Assembly (NCBI GenBank): GCA_903832735.1
Contig: CAILCO010000129.1
Coordinates: forward strand, 1-38,168
Source of the DNA: an uncultured Sterolibacterium sp.
GTDB taxonomy: Bacteria > Pseudomonadota > Gammaproteobacteria > Burkholderiales > Rhodocyclaceae
Reading direction: 5' to 3'
DNA length: 38,168 bases
Below are positions 1 to 9,559 of this stretch, piece by piece; position 1 is the first letter of the stretch, and each line of letters begins with the position of its first letter. Under the pieces are notes generated by a model. That model was not told where the DNA came from, ran no database searches, and saw only the letters and a program-made list of their open reading frames with translations. The position numbers and the translations under genes are program-made.

Positions 1-22
1 CTAGTACGATTTTCTCCGTCAT
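1..22 (-). CDS. Start of an unidentified gene running off the left edge (partial)
   Basis: On the minus strand an ATG at 22-20 opens a frame that reads MTEKIVL and leaves the window. It is preceded, five bases upstream, by a good Shine-Dalgarno sequence AGGAGA (complement of 28-33). Seven codons are too few to assign a family. The gene would be divergent from the EamA-type gene, with the non-coding stretch 23-432 between them serving as a shared promoter region. The call rests only on the ribosome binding site and the short open frame, so it is tentative. Confidence 0.35.
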
Positions 23-432
23 GGCGATCTCCTATGTCGCATTCCGTTGAAAGGTACTTTTACTGCATCTTTTCCTTATAGATTTCACGCTTCGTGTAGC
101 CACCTCGTTCAGGCCACCGTAAGACTCGTACTTGATTTAAGCAAAATATACGTTGATTAGAGGGATATCGGTATCGGTAAGTTCCACCTAAGATTGCGGA
201 AACTACGTAGTCCATCTAACCCGTCCTCGCATCCATTTATGTGCAATTCGCGCGAACTCCAACGCATCGTCCCATTACGCGAATGGAGTGACAATACCGG
301 TCCGAAGGTATTATGCGAACCGAGATAGTCGGCGGCCATCCGGTCGTCTTCGACTCCGGCACGGACGCCGGCAGCGGCTGCGCAGAGCCGCTTTATAGAT
401 AGGGCAAGAGAAGCACATGCGACAATCATTTC
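23..432. other. Non-coding, A+T-richer intergenic stretch
   Basis: No convincing gene is seen here. The stretch is visibly richer in A and T than the rest of the window, with runs such as TTGATTTAAGC and AAAATATACG near 132-152, which would suit promoters for the two flanking divergent genes. A minus-strand open frame crosses 157-531 but has no recognisable product, has unusual composition and overlaps the start of the EamA-type gene, so it is not called. No tRNA or repeat array is visible. Confidence 0.5.
373..400 (+). promoter_or_regulatory. Inverted repeat next to a possible -10 box upstream of the EamA-type gene
   Basis: AGCGGCT (373-379) and AGCCGCT (386-392) form a 7-bp inverted repeat around GCGCAG, followed directly by TATAGA (394-399), which resembles a -10 element 33 bases before the ATG at 433. 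The repeat could be an operator or a weak hairpin. No good -35 box was found at the right spacing, so this is only a candidate. Confidence 0.25.
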
Positions 433-1326
433 ATGCTTAGCCCACTTCCGTTGCGCCACTTCCTCCTCGCGCTCGCCGTCGCCGGCGTCTGGGGTACAAA
501 TTTCGTAATCATCAAGATTGCGCTGGAACATTTACCGCCGTTCCTGTTTGCCGCCTTGCGCTTTAGCTTCGCTCTGGTTCCCGCGATGTTCTTCCTGCCA
601 CGCCCGGCAGTAGCCATTGGAAACCTTGCGCTATACGGTTTGCTCATCGGGGTCGGTCAATTCGGGCTGCTCTATGTCGCGATGAAGGGTCATATCTCGC
701 CCGGCATTGCCTCGCTGGTAATCCAGGTACAGGTGTTCTTTACCATTGGCCTGTCGATGTGGATCAGCCATGAACGGGTACGTCCCTTCCAGTGGCTCGC
801 CCTGCTGCTTGCGACTATGGGCATCGCGATCATCGTCTTGAACACCGACGGCACCACGACGTTCATCGGTTTGTTGCTGGTACTGACGGCCGCATTGTCA
901 TGGGCTGGCGGGAACGTCGCCGCCAAACAGGGTAGACCAACCAACATACTAGCTTACGTGGTCTGGTCCAGTGCTTTTGCCATACCGCCGCTCTTTTCGT
1001 TATCGCTCTTTACCGAAGGCTGGGATGCGATCTCAACGGGCATAACTCAAGCCGATGCGGCGACCTGGGCCGCCGTCGTATGGCAGGCATGGGGGAATAC
1101 CCTCTTCGGGTTCGCGGCATGGGGCTGGCTGTTGGCTCGACACCCGGCCGCGACGATCATGCCCATGGCGCTTCTCGTTCCCGTTTTCGGAATGGGGGCC
1201 TCGGTACTCTGGCTGGGCGAATCGTTTCCAGTCTGGAAACTCGCTGCCGCCGCACTCGTGCTGACTGGCCTCGCAGTCAACCTGCTGTGGCCGCGAATGC
1301 GTGCGGCCATCCACGGCGCTTTCTGA
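433..1326 (+). CDS. EamA/RhaT-family (DMT superfamily) inner-membrane exporter
   Basis: The 297-residue product is a hydrophobic protein with about ten membrane segments arranged as two EamA repeats. The N-terminus (FLLALAVAGVWGTNFVIIKI) and the following RFSFALVP segment are typical of the drug/metabolite transporter superfamily, close to the O-acetylserine/cysteine exporter branch (EamA/YdeD). By family knowledge it would export a small metabolite across the inner membrane. The substrate cannot be told from sequence. The ATG at 433 has no strong ribosome binding site, and an ATG at 417 is in another frame. Its codons look more A+T-rich at third positions than those of downstream genes, and together with the A+T-rich upstream stretch this hints at a different history, though this was not measured. 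It stands alone and converges on pth. Confidence 0.85.
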   Translation: MLSPLPLRHFLLALAVAGVWGTNFVIIKIALEHLPPFLFAALRFSFALVPAMFFLPRPAVAIGNLALYGLLIGVGQFGLLYVAMKGHISPGIASLVIQVQVFFTIGLSMWISHERVRPFQWLALLLATMGIAIIVLNTDGTTTFIGLLLVLTAALSWAGGNVAAKQGRPTNILAYVVWSSAFAIPPLFSLSLFTEGWDAISTGITQADAATWAAVVWQAWGNTLFGFAAWGWLLARHPAATIMPMALLVPVFGMGASVLWLGESFPVWKLAAAALVLTGLAVNLLWPRMRAAIHGAF

Positions 1327-1399
1327 ACCGTCGCGCCGAGTCAGGCAGGCCTGGGAGCATCTCTTGTCGCATGACATATAGATGTAAACTGGCGCACCA

Positions 1400-1416
1400 G
1401 GCCGTCTAAAACGGCC
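1400..1416. terminator. Short hairpin between convergent eamA-type gene and pth
   Basis: GGCCGT (1400-1405) pairs with ACGGCC (1411-1416) across a CTAAA loop. It lies in the 191-bp gap between the ends of two convergent genes, a place where a shared terminator is expected. There is no clear T-run on either side, so Rho-independent termination is uncertain. Confidence 0.3.
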
Positions 1417-1517
1417 TTAGCTCGACGAACAAGACTCCGCCGTAGCTTTGGGTGTCCGATCTCTTGAAAAACACTGGCGCGGCTTTTTGGGCTGTTGCTG
1501 CCATGCCACCCCAGGAC

Positions 1518-2141
1518 TCAGGATTTTCCTTCAGGTGCGGAAGTCGCGGGCTTCTGGTTCAACTTCTGCATCGCCGCCGGCCAGTCGCCTGCCGACAGCC
1601 ACGGCCAGGCGAGCAGGGCCCGATCCAGCGCGGCGTCGATGGCCTCGGCCTCCTCGCGCCGCGGCGGCTTCAGCACATAATTCACGACCTCGTTGCGGTC
1701 GCCCGGATGGCCGATGCCTATCCGGAGGCGCCAGTAATCCTGGGTGCCGAGATGTGCGGTGATGTCCTTCAGGCCATTGTGGCCGCCGAGACCGCCGCCG
1801 AACTTGAGGCGCAGGCTGCCCGGCGGCAGATCCAGATCGTCATGCACGACCAGCATGTCGGCCGCTTCGATGCGGTAGAAGCGCGCGAGCGTCGCCACTG
1901 CCTGGCCCGAACGGTTCATGAAACTCTGCGGCAGCAGGAGGTAGAGGCCGTCCGTGCGATCATGGCCACGAATTTGTCCGACCATGCCGTGGAAGCGGGA
2001 TTCCAGCGCCAGACTGGAACCCAATTCGCGGGCCAGCCGCTCACAAAACCAAAACCCGGCATTGTGCCGGGTTTTGGCGTATTCGCTCCCGGGATTGCCC
2101 AAACCGACAATCAGGCGGGGCGGGCGCGGAGCCTGAAGCAA
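1518..2141 (-). CDS. pth: Peptidyl-tRNA hydrolase
   Basis: The protein cleaves the ester bond of peptidyl-tRNAs dropped by stalled ribosomes and so recycles tRNA in the cytoplasm. The 207-residue sequence shows the family start [20 protein letters not shown], with the conserved Asn16 and catalytic His26, then [16 protein letters not shown] and the [13 protein letters not shown] block that binds the tRNA end. The start is TTG at 2141, one base after the rplY stop codon (2145-2143). No ATG or GTG lies between there and the conserved LIVGLGNPG, so TTG is the only reasonable choice, probably helped by translational coupling with rplY; GAGAAG at the end of rplY may act as ribosome binding site. 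The rplY-pth pair is widespread in Proteobacteria. The C-terminus is of normal length. Confidence 0.95.
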   Translation of the reverse strand: MLQAPRPPRLIVGLGNPGSEYAKTRHNAGFWFCERLARELGSSLALESRFHGMVGQIRGHDRTDGLYLLLPQSFMNRSGQAVATLARFYRIEAADMLVVHDDLDLPPGSLRLKFGGGLGGHNGLKDITAHLGTQDYWRLRIGIGHPGDRNEVVNYVLKPPRREEAEAIDAALDRALLAWPWLSAGDWPAAMQKLNQKPATSAPEGKS

Positions 2142-2142
2142 A

Positions 2143-2775
2143 TTACTTCTTCTCGGGAGCCGGCGCAGCTACTTGTACATCCGCGGCAGGAGCTTCGTCG
2201 GCGGCGGCACCGCGCGGTATCGTGATCGCGGCCACCACCGGGTCTTCACCCTTATGCACCACCGGTTCGACGCCCGTGGGCATGACGACTGCGGACAGGT
2301 GCACCGAGTGACCGGCCGATACTTCCTGCAGGTCGACCTCGATGAACTCGGGCAGGTCGCCCGGCAGGCACCTCACCTCCAGTTCGGTCATCACGTGCGA
2401 AACGATGCCGCCCTGCAGCTTGACGCCCGGCGCCAATTCGGCGTTGATGAAGTGGAACGGCACCCTGGTGTGGATCTTGTGGCTGGCGTCGACACGCTGG
2501 AAGTCGAGGTGCATGACCTGCCGCTTGAACGGGTGCATTTGCACATCGCGCAGCAGGACATTCTGCCGGCCGCCGTCGATCAGCATGGTCAATACTGAAG
2601 CGTGGAAGGTCTCCTGCTTCAGCTTGTGAAAGACCTCGTTGTGGTCAAACTCGATCGCCTCTGCCGGCTGCTCGCCGCCATAGATGACCCCCGGGACGCG
2701 ACCGGCCCTACGCAGGCGGCGGCTCGCTCCGGTGCCCTGCAGGGTGCGCTTTTGCGCGTTGAATTCGATTAGCAT
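2143..2775 (-). CDS. rplY: 50S ribosomal protein L25, long (Ctc/TL5-type) form
   Basis: L25 binds 5S rRNA in the large ribosomal subunit. The 210-residue product is the long form, with an N-terminal 5S-rRNA-binding L25 domain (about residues 1-95, including [10 protein letters not shown] and [13 protein letters not shown]) and a C-terminal TL5-type beta domain ([21 protein letters not shown]). It ends in an Ala/Pro-rich tail. The ATG at 2775 is preceded by TTGGAGCAACAAA, giving a GGAG ribosome binding site at good spacing. The open frame could be extended far upstream, but that part overlaps prs in another frame and has no L25 similarity. It lies 49 bases after prs, separated by a terminator-like hairpin, and runs directly into pth. 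Confidence 0.96.
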   Translation of the reverse strand: MLIEFNAQKRTLQGTGASRRLRRAGRVPGVIYGGEQPAEAIEFDHNEVFHKLKQETFHASVLTMLIDGGRQNVLLRDVQMHPFKRQVMHLDFQRVDASHKIHTRVPFHFINAELAPGVKLQGGIVSHVMTELEVRCLPGDLPEFIEVDLQEVSAGHSVHLSAVVMPTGVEPVVHKGEDPVVAAITIPRGAAADEAPAADVQVAAPAPEKK

Positions 2776-2789
2776 TTTGTTGCTCCAAT

Positions 2790-2814
2790 AAAAACCTGCC
2801 CGCGACCAGGCAGG
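2790..2814 (-). terminator. Rho-independent terminator or attenuator between prs and rplY
   Basis: On the minus strand CCTGCC (complement of 2809-2814) pairs with GGCAGG (complement of 2795-2800) and is followed at once by TTTTTATT (complement of 2787-2794). This is a classical hairpin plus U-tract placed between the prs stop and the rplY ribosome binding site. It would end or attenuate prs transcripts, so rplY-pth may need read-through or its own promoter. Confidence 0.65.
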
Positions 2815-2824
2815 GGTTAAAAAA

Positions 2825-3775
2825 CTATTCCATGAAAAGAGACGACACCGATTCCTCGTTGCTGATCCGCAGCATCGTCTCGGCCAGCAGGCCGCCGATC
2901 GATACCTGGCGGATGCGGGGGCAGGCACGGGCCTCCTCGCGCAACGGAATGGTGTCGGTGACGACCAGTTCGTCGAGATCGGACTCGGCGATCCGGGCCA
3001 CGGCGGCACCGGACAGCACCGGATGCGTACAGTAAGCCAGGACCTTCTTCGCGCCGCGCTCCTTCAATGCCTGCGCCGCCTTGCACAAGGTGCCGGCGGT
3101 GTCGACCATGTCGTCCATGATCACGCAACTGCGCCCATTCACCTCGCCGATGATGTTCATCACCTCTGAAACGTTCGCCTTGGGGCGGCGCTTGTCGATG
3201 ATCGCCAGGTCGGACTCGAGGTGCTTGGCCAGCGCCCTCGCCCGCACCACGCCGCCGATGTCCGGCGACACCACGAGCAGATCGTCGTGGCGTTGTTTCC
3301 AGATGTCGCCGAGCAAGATGGGACCCGCATAGATGTTATCGACCGGGATGTCGAAGAAACCCTGGATCTGGTCGGCATGCAGATCGACCGTCAGCATGCG
3401 CTGGACACCCGCCGCCTGGAGCATGTTGGCCACCACCTTGGCGGTGATCGCCACCCGCGCCGAACGCGGCCGGCGATCCTGGCGCGCGTAGCCCAGGTAG
3501 GGAATGACCGCCGTGACCCGCCCGGCCGAGGCGCGTTTCAAGGCATCGACCATGATCAGCAGTTCCATCAGGTGGTCGTTGGTCGGCTGGCAGGTCGATT
3601 GCAGGACGAAGACGTCCTTGCCGCGAACATTTTCGAGGATCTCGACATTGACCTCGCCATCCGAAAAGCGCCCGACCGTGGCGCGGCCAAGCGAGATGCT
3701 CAGGCGCTTGACCACGTCGGCCGCGAGCTTGGGATTGGCGTTGCCGGTGAACACCATCAGGCTGTCATAAGCCAT
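2825..3775 (-). CDS. prs: Ribose-phosphate pyrophosphokinase (PRPP synthetase)
   Basis: The enzyme transfers pyrophosphate from ATP to ribose 5-phosphate, making PRPP for purine, pyrimidine, histidine, tryptophan and NAD synthesis. The 316-residue length matches the class I enzymes (Escherichia coli 315). Visible motifs are [12 protein letters not shown], the ATP-binding loop region [24 protein letters not shown], the flexible-loop part [10 protein letters not shown] and the PRPP-binding [13 protein letters not shown]. The start is ATG at 3775 ([12 protein letters not shown]). The frame stays open further upstream through a tRNA gene, but that extension has no family similarity and is rejected. 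The ribosome binding site is weak (GCGAGA). A possible promoter lies at 3795-3824. The neighbours tRNA-Gln and ispE upstream and rplY-pth downstream form a common gammaproteobacterial and betaproteobacterial arrangement. Confidence 0.97.
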   Translation of the reverse strand: MAYDSLMVFTGNANPKLAADVVKRLSISLGRATVGRFSDGEVNVEILENVRGKDVFVLQSTCQPTNDHLMELLIMVDALKRASAGRVTAVIPYLGYARQDRRPRSARVAITAKVVANMLQAAGVQRMLTVDLHADQIQGFFDIPVDNIYAGPILLGDIWKQRHDDLLVVSPDIGGVVRARALAKHLESDLAIIDKRRPKANVSEVMNIIGEVNGRSCVIMDDMVDTAGTLCKAAQALKERGAKKVLAYCTHPVLSGAAVARIAESDLDELVVTDTIPLREEARACPRIRQVSIGGLLAETMLRISNEESVSSLFME

Positions 3776-3794
3776 GCGTGTCTCGCTTGAATGC

Positions 3795-3824
3795 GTTATG
3801 CCGGCGGCTGCGGCAAGGTGACAA
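3795..3824 (-). promoter_or_regulatory. Candidate sigma-70 promoter for prs
   Basis: On the minus strand TTGTCA (complement of 3819-3824, five of six -35 matches) is followed after 18 bases by CATAAC (complement of 3795-3800, four of six -10 matches). Transcription would start near 3788, about a dozen bases before the prs ATG. The match is moderate and the spacing one base long. Confidence 0.4.
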
Positions 3825-3861
3825 GCCACGGGTTGCCCCAACGCCTGCCCGACGGAAATTC

Positions 3862-3938
3862 TGGCTGGGGAGGAAGGATTCGAACCTTCGCATGCCGGAA
3901 TCAAAATCCGGTGCCTTAACCAGCTTGGCGACTCCCCA
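3862..3938 (-). tRNA. tRNA-Gln, anticodon TTG
   Basis: The minus strand gives a complete cloverleaf: acceptor stem TGGGGAG paired with CTCCCCA, a D arm starting GCCAAGC, anticodon stem CCGGA/TCCGG around the loop TTTTGAT (anticodon TTG, reading CAA), and a T arm GAAGG-TTCGAAT-CCTTC. The discriminator is G and the 3' CCA is encoded. The 77 bases lie between ispE and prs, all on the same strand, so it may be cotranscribed with one of them and processed out. Confidence 0.97.
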
Positions 3939-4003
3939 ACATGACGAACGCCCCACATAGCGGGGTGCCCGCGAAAGGGCGGCATTTTCAGGCTTTTCGC
4001 GGC

Positions 4004-4843
4004 TTATGTCAATTCGAGCAGCGGATGACGGTCGAGGCCGCGCGCGACGAAGCCCTCCATGTCCTGCGGCAGTTGCGCCAAGGCAGCGCGCGCCTCCGCC
4101 TCTTCGGCAAACTCGGCAAAGACGCATGCGCCCGAACCGCTCATGCGCGCCTTGCCAAACCGCGCCAGCCAGGCGAGGTGGCGGCCCACCTCGGGATAGA
4201 GCCGGCAAGCCACCGCTTCGAGGTCGTTGCCGCCCTGCCCCGGCCGCCACTTTGCCGGCTGCAGGACGGGCGTATTGCGGTGAAGATCCGGCGCAGCGAA
4301 AATCGCCGCGGTCGGCACCTGCACCTTCGGCACCAGCACCAGATACCAGGCGGGCGGCAGCACGACATCGGAAAAACGCTCGCCTACGCCTTCGGCGAAG
4401 GCGGCGCGGCCATGCAGAAAGATCGGCAGGTCGGCGCCGAGTTCCAGGCCGAGCCGCTGCAACCTGGCGACCGGAAAATTGACGTCCCAAAGCCGGTTCA
4501 AGGCCAGGAGCACAGTGGCGGCATCCGAACTGCCGCCGCCCAGGCCGCCGCCCATGGGCAGACGCTTGGTCAGTCTGATTTCCACGCCCTGGCCGACGCC
4601 TGCGGCTTGCTTGAGCAGCCTGGCGGCGCGCACGGTCAGATCGGTTTCCGCGGGCACCCCGGGCAAAGGAGTGGCGAGAACGATGGTGCCGTCGGTTCGC
4701 GGCGAAAATTGCAGCGTATCGCCGAAATCTAGGAAGCGGAACACCGTCTGCAAGAGATGATACGAGTCGGCGCGCCTGCCGACCACATGCAGAAACAGGT
4801 TGATCTTGGCCGGCGCCGGCCAATCGCTTTGCCAAGTCGTCAT
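4004..4843 (-). CDS. ispE: 4-diphosphocytidyl-2-C-methyl-D-erythritol kinase
   Basis: IspE phosphorylates CDP-methylerythritol with ATP in the MEP pathway for isoprenoid precursors. This GHMP-family kinase shows WPAPAKINLFLHVVGRRADSYH at the N-terminus, with the conserved Lys and His, the Gly-rich ATP loop LPMGGGLGGGSSDAA, the catalytic Asp in GADLPIFLHG, and the C-terminal MSGSGACVF motif. I take the ATG at 4843, whose ATGA overlaps the lolB stop, giving 279 residues and translational coupling. An in-frame GTG at 4858 would add five residues (ADGP region) and cannot be excluded. The lolB-ispE order is conserved in beta- and gammaproteobacteria. Nothing is missing in the active site. Confidence 0.95.
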   Translation of the reverse strand: MTTWQSDWPAPAKINLFLHVVGRRADSYHLLQTVFRFLDFGDTLQFSPRTDGTIVLATPLPGVPAETDLTVRAARLLKQAAGVGQGVEIRLTKRLPMGGGLGGGSSDAATVLLALNRLWDVNFPVARLQRLGLELGADLPIFLHGRAAFAEGVGERFSDVVLPPAWYLVLVPKVQVPTAAIFAAPDLHRNTPVLQPAKWRPGQGGNDLEAVACRLYPEVGRHLAWLARFGKARMSGSGACVFAEFAEEAEARAALAQLPQDMEGFVARGLDRHPLLELT

Positions 4844-5427
4844 CGGACCATCTGCCACTCGTCGATCTTCAAGCGGATTACGATGTCGTCGCGTCTGATC
4901 TCGATTAGTTGCGGCAAGGCACTGGCAGCCGCGCTTTCGTAATCGAGGTAGCCCACCGTCCAGCCATCTTCGGAAAATTGCTGCGGCCTGCCGGCGGCGT
5001 CGCGCTTGGCGTCCGCAGGCGCGTCGGCCACGACCCAGCGCGGCATTCTGTAGAGCGGCAGCGCGAAGCCGAACACCCGGCTCGACAGGGCCGTCCAGTC
5101 GGGCGCGGAAAATTCGCGGCGATCGGCGGTGGCGAGCCGCGCTCCGACGGCATCGCGGGTGAGTTCGGCAATGCCCTGACCGAGCAGGGTCGACAATAAT
5201 ATTTCATCGTGCGCCGCGTCGTGTTCCCAGACGATATTGGAGTTATGGCGCTCTTCACCTTGGCGCACACTGATCCGCCCCGACAGGGTATAGGCAGCGA
5301 TCGCAGACCCCGGCGGGCGAGGAGTCGCGGCGCTCATGGGTGGTTGCAGCAGCGCGCAGCCGCCGATCATGGCGGCCATCATCAGGGCAACCATGTTGCC
5401 GAACTGCCGACGCGACATGCTGCGCAT
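4840..5427 (-). CDS. lolB: Outer-membrane lipoprotein receptor LolB
   Basis: LolB is the outer-membrane acceptor that takes lipoproteins from the periplasmic carrier LolA and inserts them into the outer membrane. The 195-residue precursor has a lipoprotein signal peptide with lipobox IGGC, so the mature protein starts at Cys24. The residue after it is Ala, consistent with sorting to the outer membrane. The body has the LolB pattern YTLSGRISVRQGEERHNSNIVWEH and DWTALSSRVFGFALPLYRMPRWV. The ATG at 5427 lies five bases after the stop of the TPR gene, and an ATG at 5418 is an alternative start. It overlaps ispE by four bases. The overall length is normal. Confidence 0.92.
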   Translation of the reverse strand: MRSMSRRQFGNMVALMMAAMIGGCALLQPPMSAATPRPPGSAIAAYTLSGRISVRQGEERHNSNIVWEHDAAHDEILLSTLLGQGIAELTRDAVGARLATADRREFSAPDWTALSSRVFGFALPLYRMPRWVVADAPADAKRDAAGRPQQFSEDGWTVGYLDYESAAASALPQLIEIRRDDIVIRLKIDEWQMVR

Positions 5428-5432
5428 CCCGC

Positions 5433-7208
5433 TCAGGGTTTGAATTTTTTTATCGCGGCAGTCAGCGCTTCGTTGCCGGGATTGGCGCGGATGGCTTCAT
5501 TCCAGGTCTTCTCCGCCTCGGCGCGGCGACCGAGCGCCCACAGCACTTCACCGAGATGCGCCGCAATCTCCGGATCCGGCCTCAGGCTGTAGGCCTTTTG
5601 CAGGTAATCGACCGCACCGCCGTTGTCGCCGCGGCGATACAGCAACCATCCCTTGCTGTCGATGATGAAGGCGTCCCCGGGCGACAAGGCGAGCGCCTTG
5701 TCGATCAGTTGCTGCGCCTCGTCCAAATTCAGCTTGCGATCGGCCAGCGAGTAGCCCAGGGCATTGTAGGCATGGGCATGATCGGGTTTTATCGCGATCA
5801 GCTTGCGCAGATTGCGTTCGAGCACATCGAAGCGCCCGATCTTTTCCGCCAGCAGGGCAGACTCATAGAGCAGGTCAGGCTGCTCGGGCTCTTCCGTGAG
5901 CTTGCCGTCGAGGAGCAGGAAGGCCTCGCCGGCGCGGCCGGCATCGTTGAGCAACTGCGCCTCGGCAATTACCAGCGCCACCCGTTCGCCGGCATTGGCA
6001 GCCGCTGCCTGCTGCAGACCTTTCCGGCCTTCTTCCATCCTGCCCTGTTTCGCCAGCAGCGTGGCGACTCGCACCTGGGCCATCAGGTACTGCGCTCCCG
6101 GCGCCACCTTGCCATACCATTGCAAGGCCTCGTCAATGCGCTTGCCGTCCTCGGCGATCTGTCCAAGGTATAACCGCGCCATATTGGCGTCGCCGAAACC
6201 GAGTTCGAGCAGCCGCTTGAATTCACGCTCGGCGACAGCGAAATCGTTGAGTTGCAGCGACAGCAGGGCCACCGCGTAGATAGCCTCTTGATCGTCCTTG
6301 TTGGCATCGAGCAGGACGCCGTATTCGCGTCTCGCCTCCTCGAAGCGCTTCTCGCCGACCAGGGTGCGGGCATAGGCGAGACGCACTTCGCGCGCCTTCG
6401 GATACACGTCGAGAAAACGGCGCAAACTTAGCAGCGCCTGTTCGTGGCTGCTCTTCAGTTGGGTCTGCGCCTTGAACAACACGGCCTGCTCCCATTCCGG
6501 CCGGAGTGCCTGGGCGCGCTCGATCTCGGCCAGGGCGCGTTGATCGTCCTTGGCATTGAGCTCGGCCTGGGCACGGGCGAAATGCGCCTCGGCAAGCCTT
6601 TCGTAGGGCCGGGTCAACTCATCGACCAGGCGCGCAACCGCATTCATGTCGGGATAGCGCGCCAGCAGACGGTTGAGGCGCATCAGCCCTGCGCCCACCT
6701 GATCGCCTTCGAGTTCGAGCAACTTGGCCAAGTGCGGCGATGTCTCGGCCAGCCGATGTGCGACGAGCAGCAGACCGACCAGCATCTGGCGCGCCTGCGG
6801 CGACTCGGGATCGATCTCGACCCAGAGGCGGGACATCTCCAGTGCGATCTCCGGCTGCCTGGAATAGAGCGCAATTTCGGCGGCGCGTTTGGCCACGCGG
6901 GGGTCTCGCGTAGACTTGGCCAAGTCGGTATAGGCGCTGGCGGCCAGTTGGATGTTGCCACGACTGCCCGCGATCTCGGCCAGGAGGACCTGGTAGAGGA
7001 TCTGCGGCGTGAGTTCCAGCTTGGGTATATGCGACGACTCTGCCGGCTTCTCGGCGACCCCGAAAGCGGGGGACTCATCGGCGCCGGTTGCCTCATCGGC
7101 ATTGTCGGACTGCGCGCCCGCCACGAGCGGCACGGAAAGCGACAGCACCAGCATCATGCGCATCAGGGTGCGCGAGGCCAACTTCAATGGAAAGTAAAGG
7201 AAAGTCAC
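5433..7208 (-). CDS. Exported tetratricopeptide-repeat protein
   Basis: The 591-residue product has an N-terminal signal peptide (hydrophobic MLVLSLSVPLVAGA) and then many TPR helices through to the C-terminus, for example AYNALGYSLADRKLNLDEAQQ and AHLGEVLWALGRRAEAEKTW. It is therefore a periplasmic or envelope-anchored scaffold, not an enzyme. A TPR protein directly upstream of lolB is common in betaproteobacteria, but the exact role is not established, and a function in lipoprotein or envelope biogenesis is inferred only from that context. The longest frame starts with GTG at 7208 without a clear ribosome binding site. ATG at 7163 (MRMMLVLSL) would give a more ordinary signal peptide and may be the true start. 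It is first in the operon with lolB and ispE and divergent from mutM. Confidence 0.85.
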   Translation of the reverse strand: MTFLYFPLKLASRTLMRMMLVLSLSVPLVAGAQSDNADEATGADESPAFGVAEKPAESSHIPKLELTPQILYQVLLAEIAGSRGNIQLAASAYTDLAKSTRDPRVAKRAAEIALYSRQPEIALEMSRLWVEIDPESPQARQMLVGLLLVAHRLAETSPHLAKLLELEGDQVGAGLMRLNRLLARYPDMNAVARLVDELTRPYERLAEAHFARAQAELNAKDDQRALAEIERAQALRPEWEQAVLFKAQTQLKSSHEQALLSLRRFLDVYPKAREVRLAYARTLVGEKRFEEARREYGVLLDANKDDQEAIYAVALLSLQLNDFAVAEREFKRLLELGFGDANMARLYLGQIAEDGKRIDEALQWYGKVAPGAQYLMAQVRVATLLAKQGRMEEGRKGLQQAAAANAGERVALVIAEAQLLNDAGRAGEAFLLLDGKLTEEPEQPDLLYESALLAEKIGRFDVLERNLRKLIAIKPDHAHAYNALGYSLADRKLNLDEAQQLIDKALALSPGDAFIIDSKGWLLYRRGDNGGAVDYLQKAYSLRPDPEIAAHLGEVLWALGRRAEAEKTWNEAIRANPGNEALTAAIKKFKP

Positions 7209-7280
7209 GGCGATTGGATGGCTGGATTAGAATTTGGTTCGCGCCATGTTAGGCAGTTTCTCCGCCAGCAGCAAGCGCCT

Positions 7281-7300
7281 GGGTACCTACGGGGTACCTA
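7281..7300. repeat. Two tandem copies of GGGTACCTA upstream of mutM
   Basis: GGGTACCTA occurs at 7281-7289 and again at 7292-7300, with centres 11 bases apart (about one helical turn). Each contains the palindrome GGTACC. They lie 47-66 bases before mutM in the 138-bp divergent region shared with the TPR gene. The spacing would suit a regulator binding one face of DNA, but no known operator is recognised. Confidence 0.3.
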
Positions 7301-7346
7301 TTGAGGCCAGCGCCTTAAGCCCTCACTGGCCGTATTGGAATCGGAC

Positions 7347-8159
7347 ATGCCAGAACTGCCTGAAGTCGAAGTCACCCGTCGCGGCATCATGCCCAGCCTG
7401 ACCGGCGGCACCGTCAGCGGCGTCGTCATGCGCACCCAACGACTGCGCTATCCGCTGCCGTCCGACTTGCCGCGTTTATTGATCGGGCACACCTTGAGGT
7501 CGATCGCACGCCGCGGCAAATACCTGCTCCTGGATTTCGGCACGGGCACCCTGCTGATGCATCTGGGCATGTCGGGCAGCCTGCGCCTGCTGACCTCGGG
7601 TGCGGCGCCGGAAAAGCATGATCATCTCGACCTCGAATTCGGTCAAACTCTGTTGCGCCTGCGCGATCCGCGCCGGTTCGGCGCAGTGCTGTGGCTGGAG
7701 GGCGATCCCGCACGGCATCCGCTGATCTCGACACTGGGGCTTGAACCCCTAGAGGACGAATTCACGCCGCTTTGGCTGTACACGCAAACGCGGGGCAGGA
7801 ACACGGCGATCAAACAGGCGCTGATGGACAGCCATCTGGTGGTCGGCATCGGCAACATCTACGCATCGGAGAGTCTGTTCCGCGCCGGCATCGACCCACG
7901 CACGGCGGCGGGAAAAATCTCGCGGCAGCGCTACCAGCGCCTCGTCCCGGAAATACGCCAGACACTGGAAGCGGCCATCGCCGCGGGAGGCAGCAGCTTG
8001 CGCGATTTCGTCCACTCGGACGGCAGTTCCGGCTATTTTCAGCAGCAGTATTTCGTCTATGGCCGCACCGGCGAACCCTGCCGCATCTGCGGCAGCAACG
8101 TCAAGAGCCTGCGTCAGGCAAACCGCGCAACCTTCCACTGCACCCGCTGCCAACGCTGA
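7347..8159 (+). CDS. mutM: Formamidopyrimidine-DNA glycosylase
   Basis: MutM (Fpg) removes 8-oxoguanine and formamidopyrimidines from DNA and nicks the abasic site by beta,delta-elimination. The start must be the ATG at 7347, because the enzyme works through its N-terminal proline: the sequence opens MPELPEVEVTRRG, with catalytic Pro2 and Glu3. A TTG twelve bases upstream is rejected for that reason. The conserved Lys lies in RRGKYLLLDF, the helix-two-turn-helix region reads GIGNIYASESLFRAGIDP, and the C-terminus carries the zinc finger with CRIC and CTRC. At 270 residues it has full length. It is divergent from the TPR gene and converges on the ferredoxin gene across a strong inverted repeat. 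Confidence 0.97.
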   Translation: MPELPEVEVTRRGIMPSLTGGTVSGVVMRTQRLRYPLPSDLPRLLIGHTLRSIARRGKYLLLDFGTGTLLMHLGMSGSLRLLTSGAAPEKHDHLDLEFGQTLLRLRDPRRFGAVLWLEGDPARHPLISTLGLEPLEDEFTPLWLYTQTRGRNTAIKQALMDSHLVVGIGNIYASESLFRAGIDPRTAAGKISRQRYQRLVPEIRQTLEAAIAAGGSSLRDFVHSDGSSGYFQQQYFVYGRTGEPCRICGSNVKSLRQANRATFHCTRCQR

Positions 8160-8188
8160 GGCGTTCAGCCCCTGCTTCGCTGGCACAA

Positions 8189-8222
8189 GTGCCCTGGGTT
8201 GTCCGCGGGACAACCCAGGGCA

Positions 8223-8223
<1 letters not shown>
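8189..8223. terminator. Perfect 16-bp inverted repeat between convergent mutM and ferredoxin genes
   Basis: Bases 8189-8204 (GTGCCCTGGGTTGTCC) are the exact reverse complement of 8208-8223, around a GCG loop. The repeat starts 29 bases after the mutM stop and its right end touches the stop codon of the ferredoxin gene (8225-8223). Its position suggests a bidirectional transcription stop, but neither side has a T-run, so it may instead be a 3'-end RNA-stabilising hairpin or a palindromic repeat element. Confidence 0.55.
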
Positions 8224-9558
<1,335 letters not shown>

Positions 9559-9559
9559 C

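Noticed and set aside
157-531. Minus-strand open frame of 124 codons at the left end
   Set aside because: It has no recognisable protein features, overlaps the start of the EamA-type gene on the other strand, and no ribosome binding site or conserved motif supports it.
3776-3985. Upstream extension of prs through the tRNA-Gln gene
   Set aside because: The extension passes through a complete tRNA and has no similarity to PRPP synthetases; the family start [12 protein letters not shown] fits the ATG at 3775.
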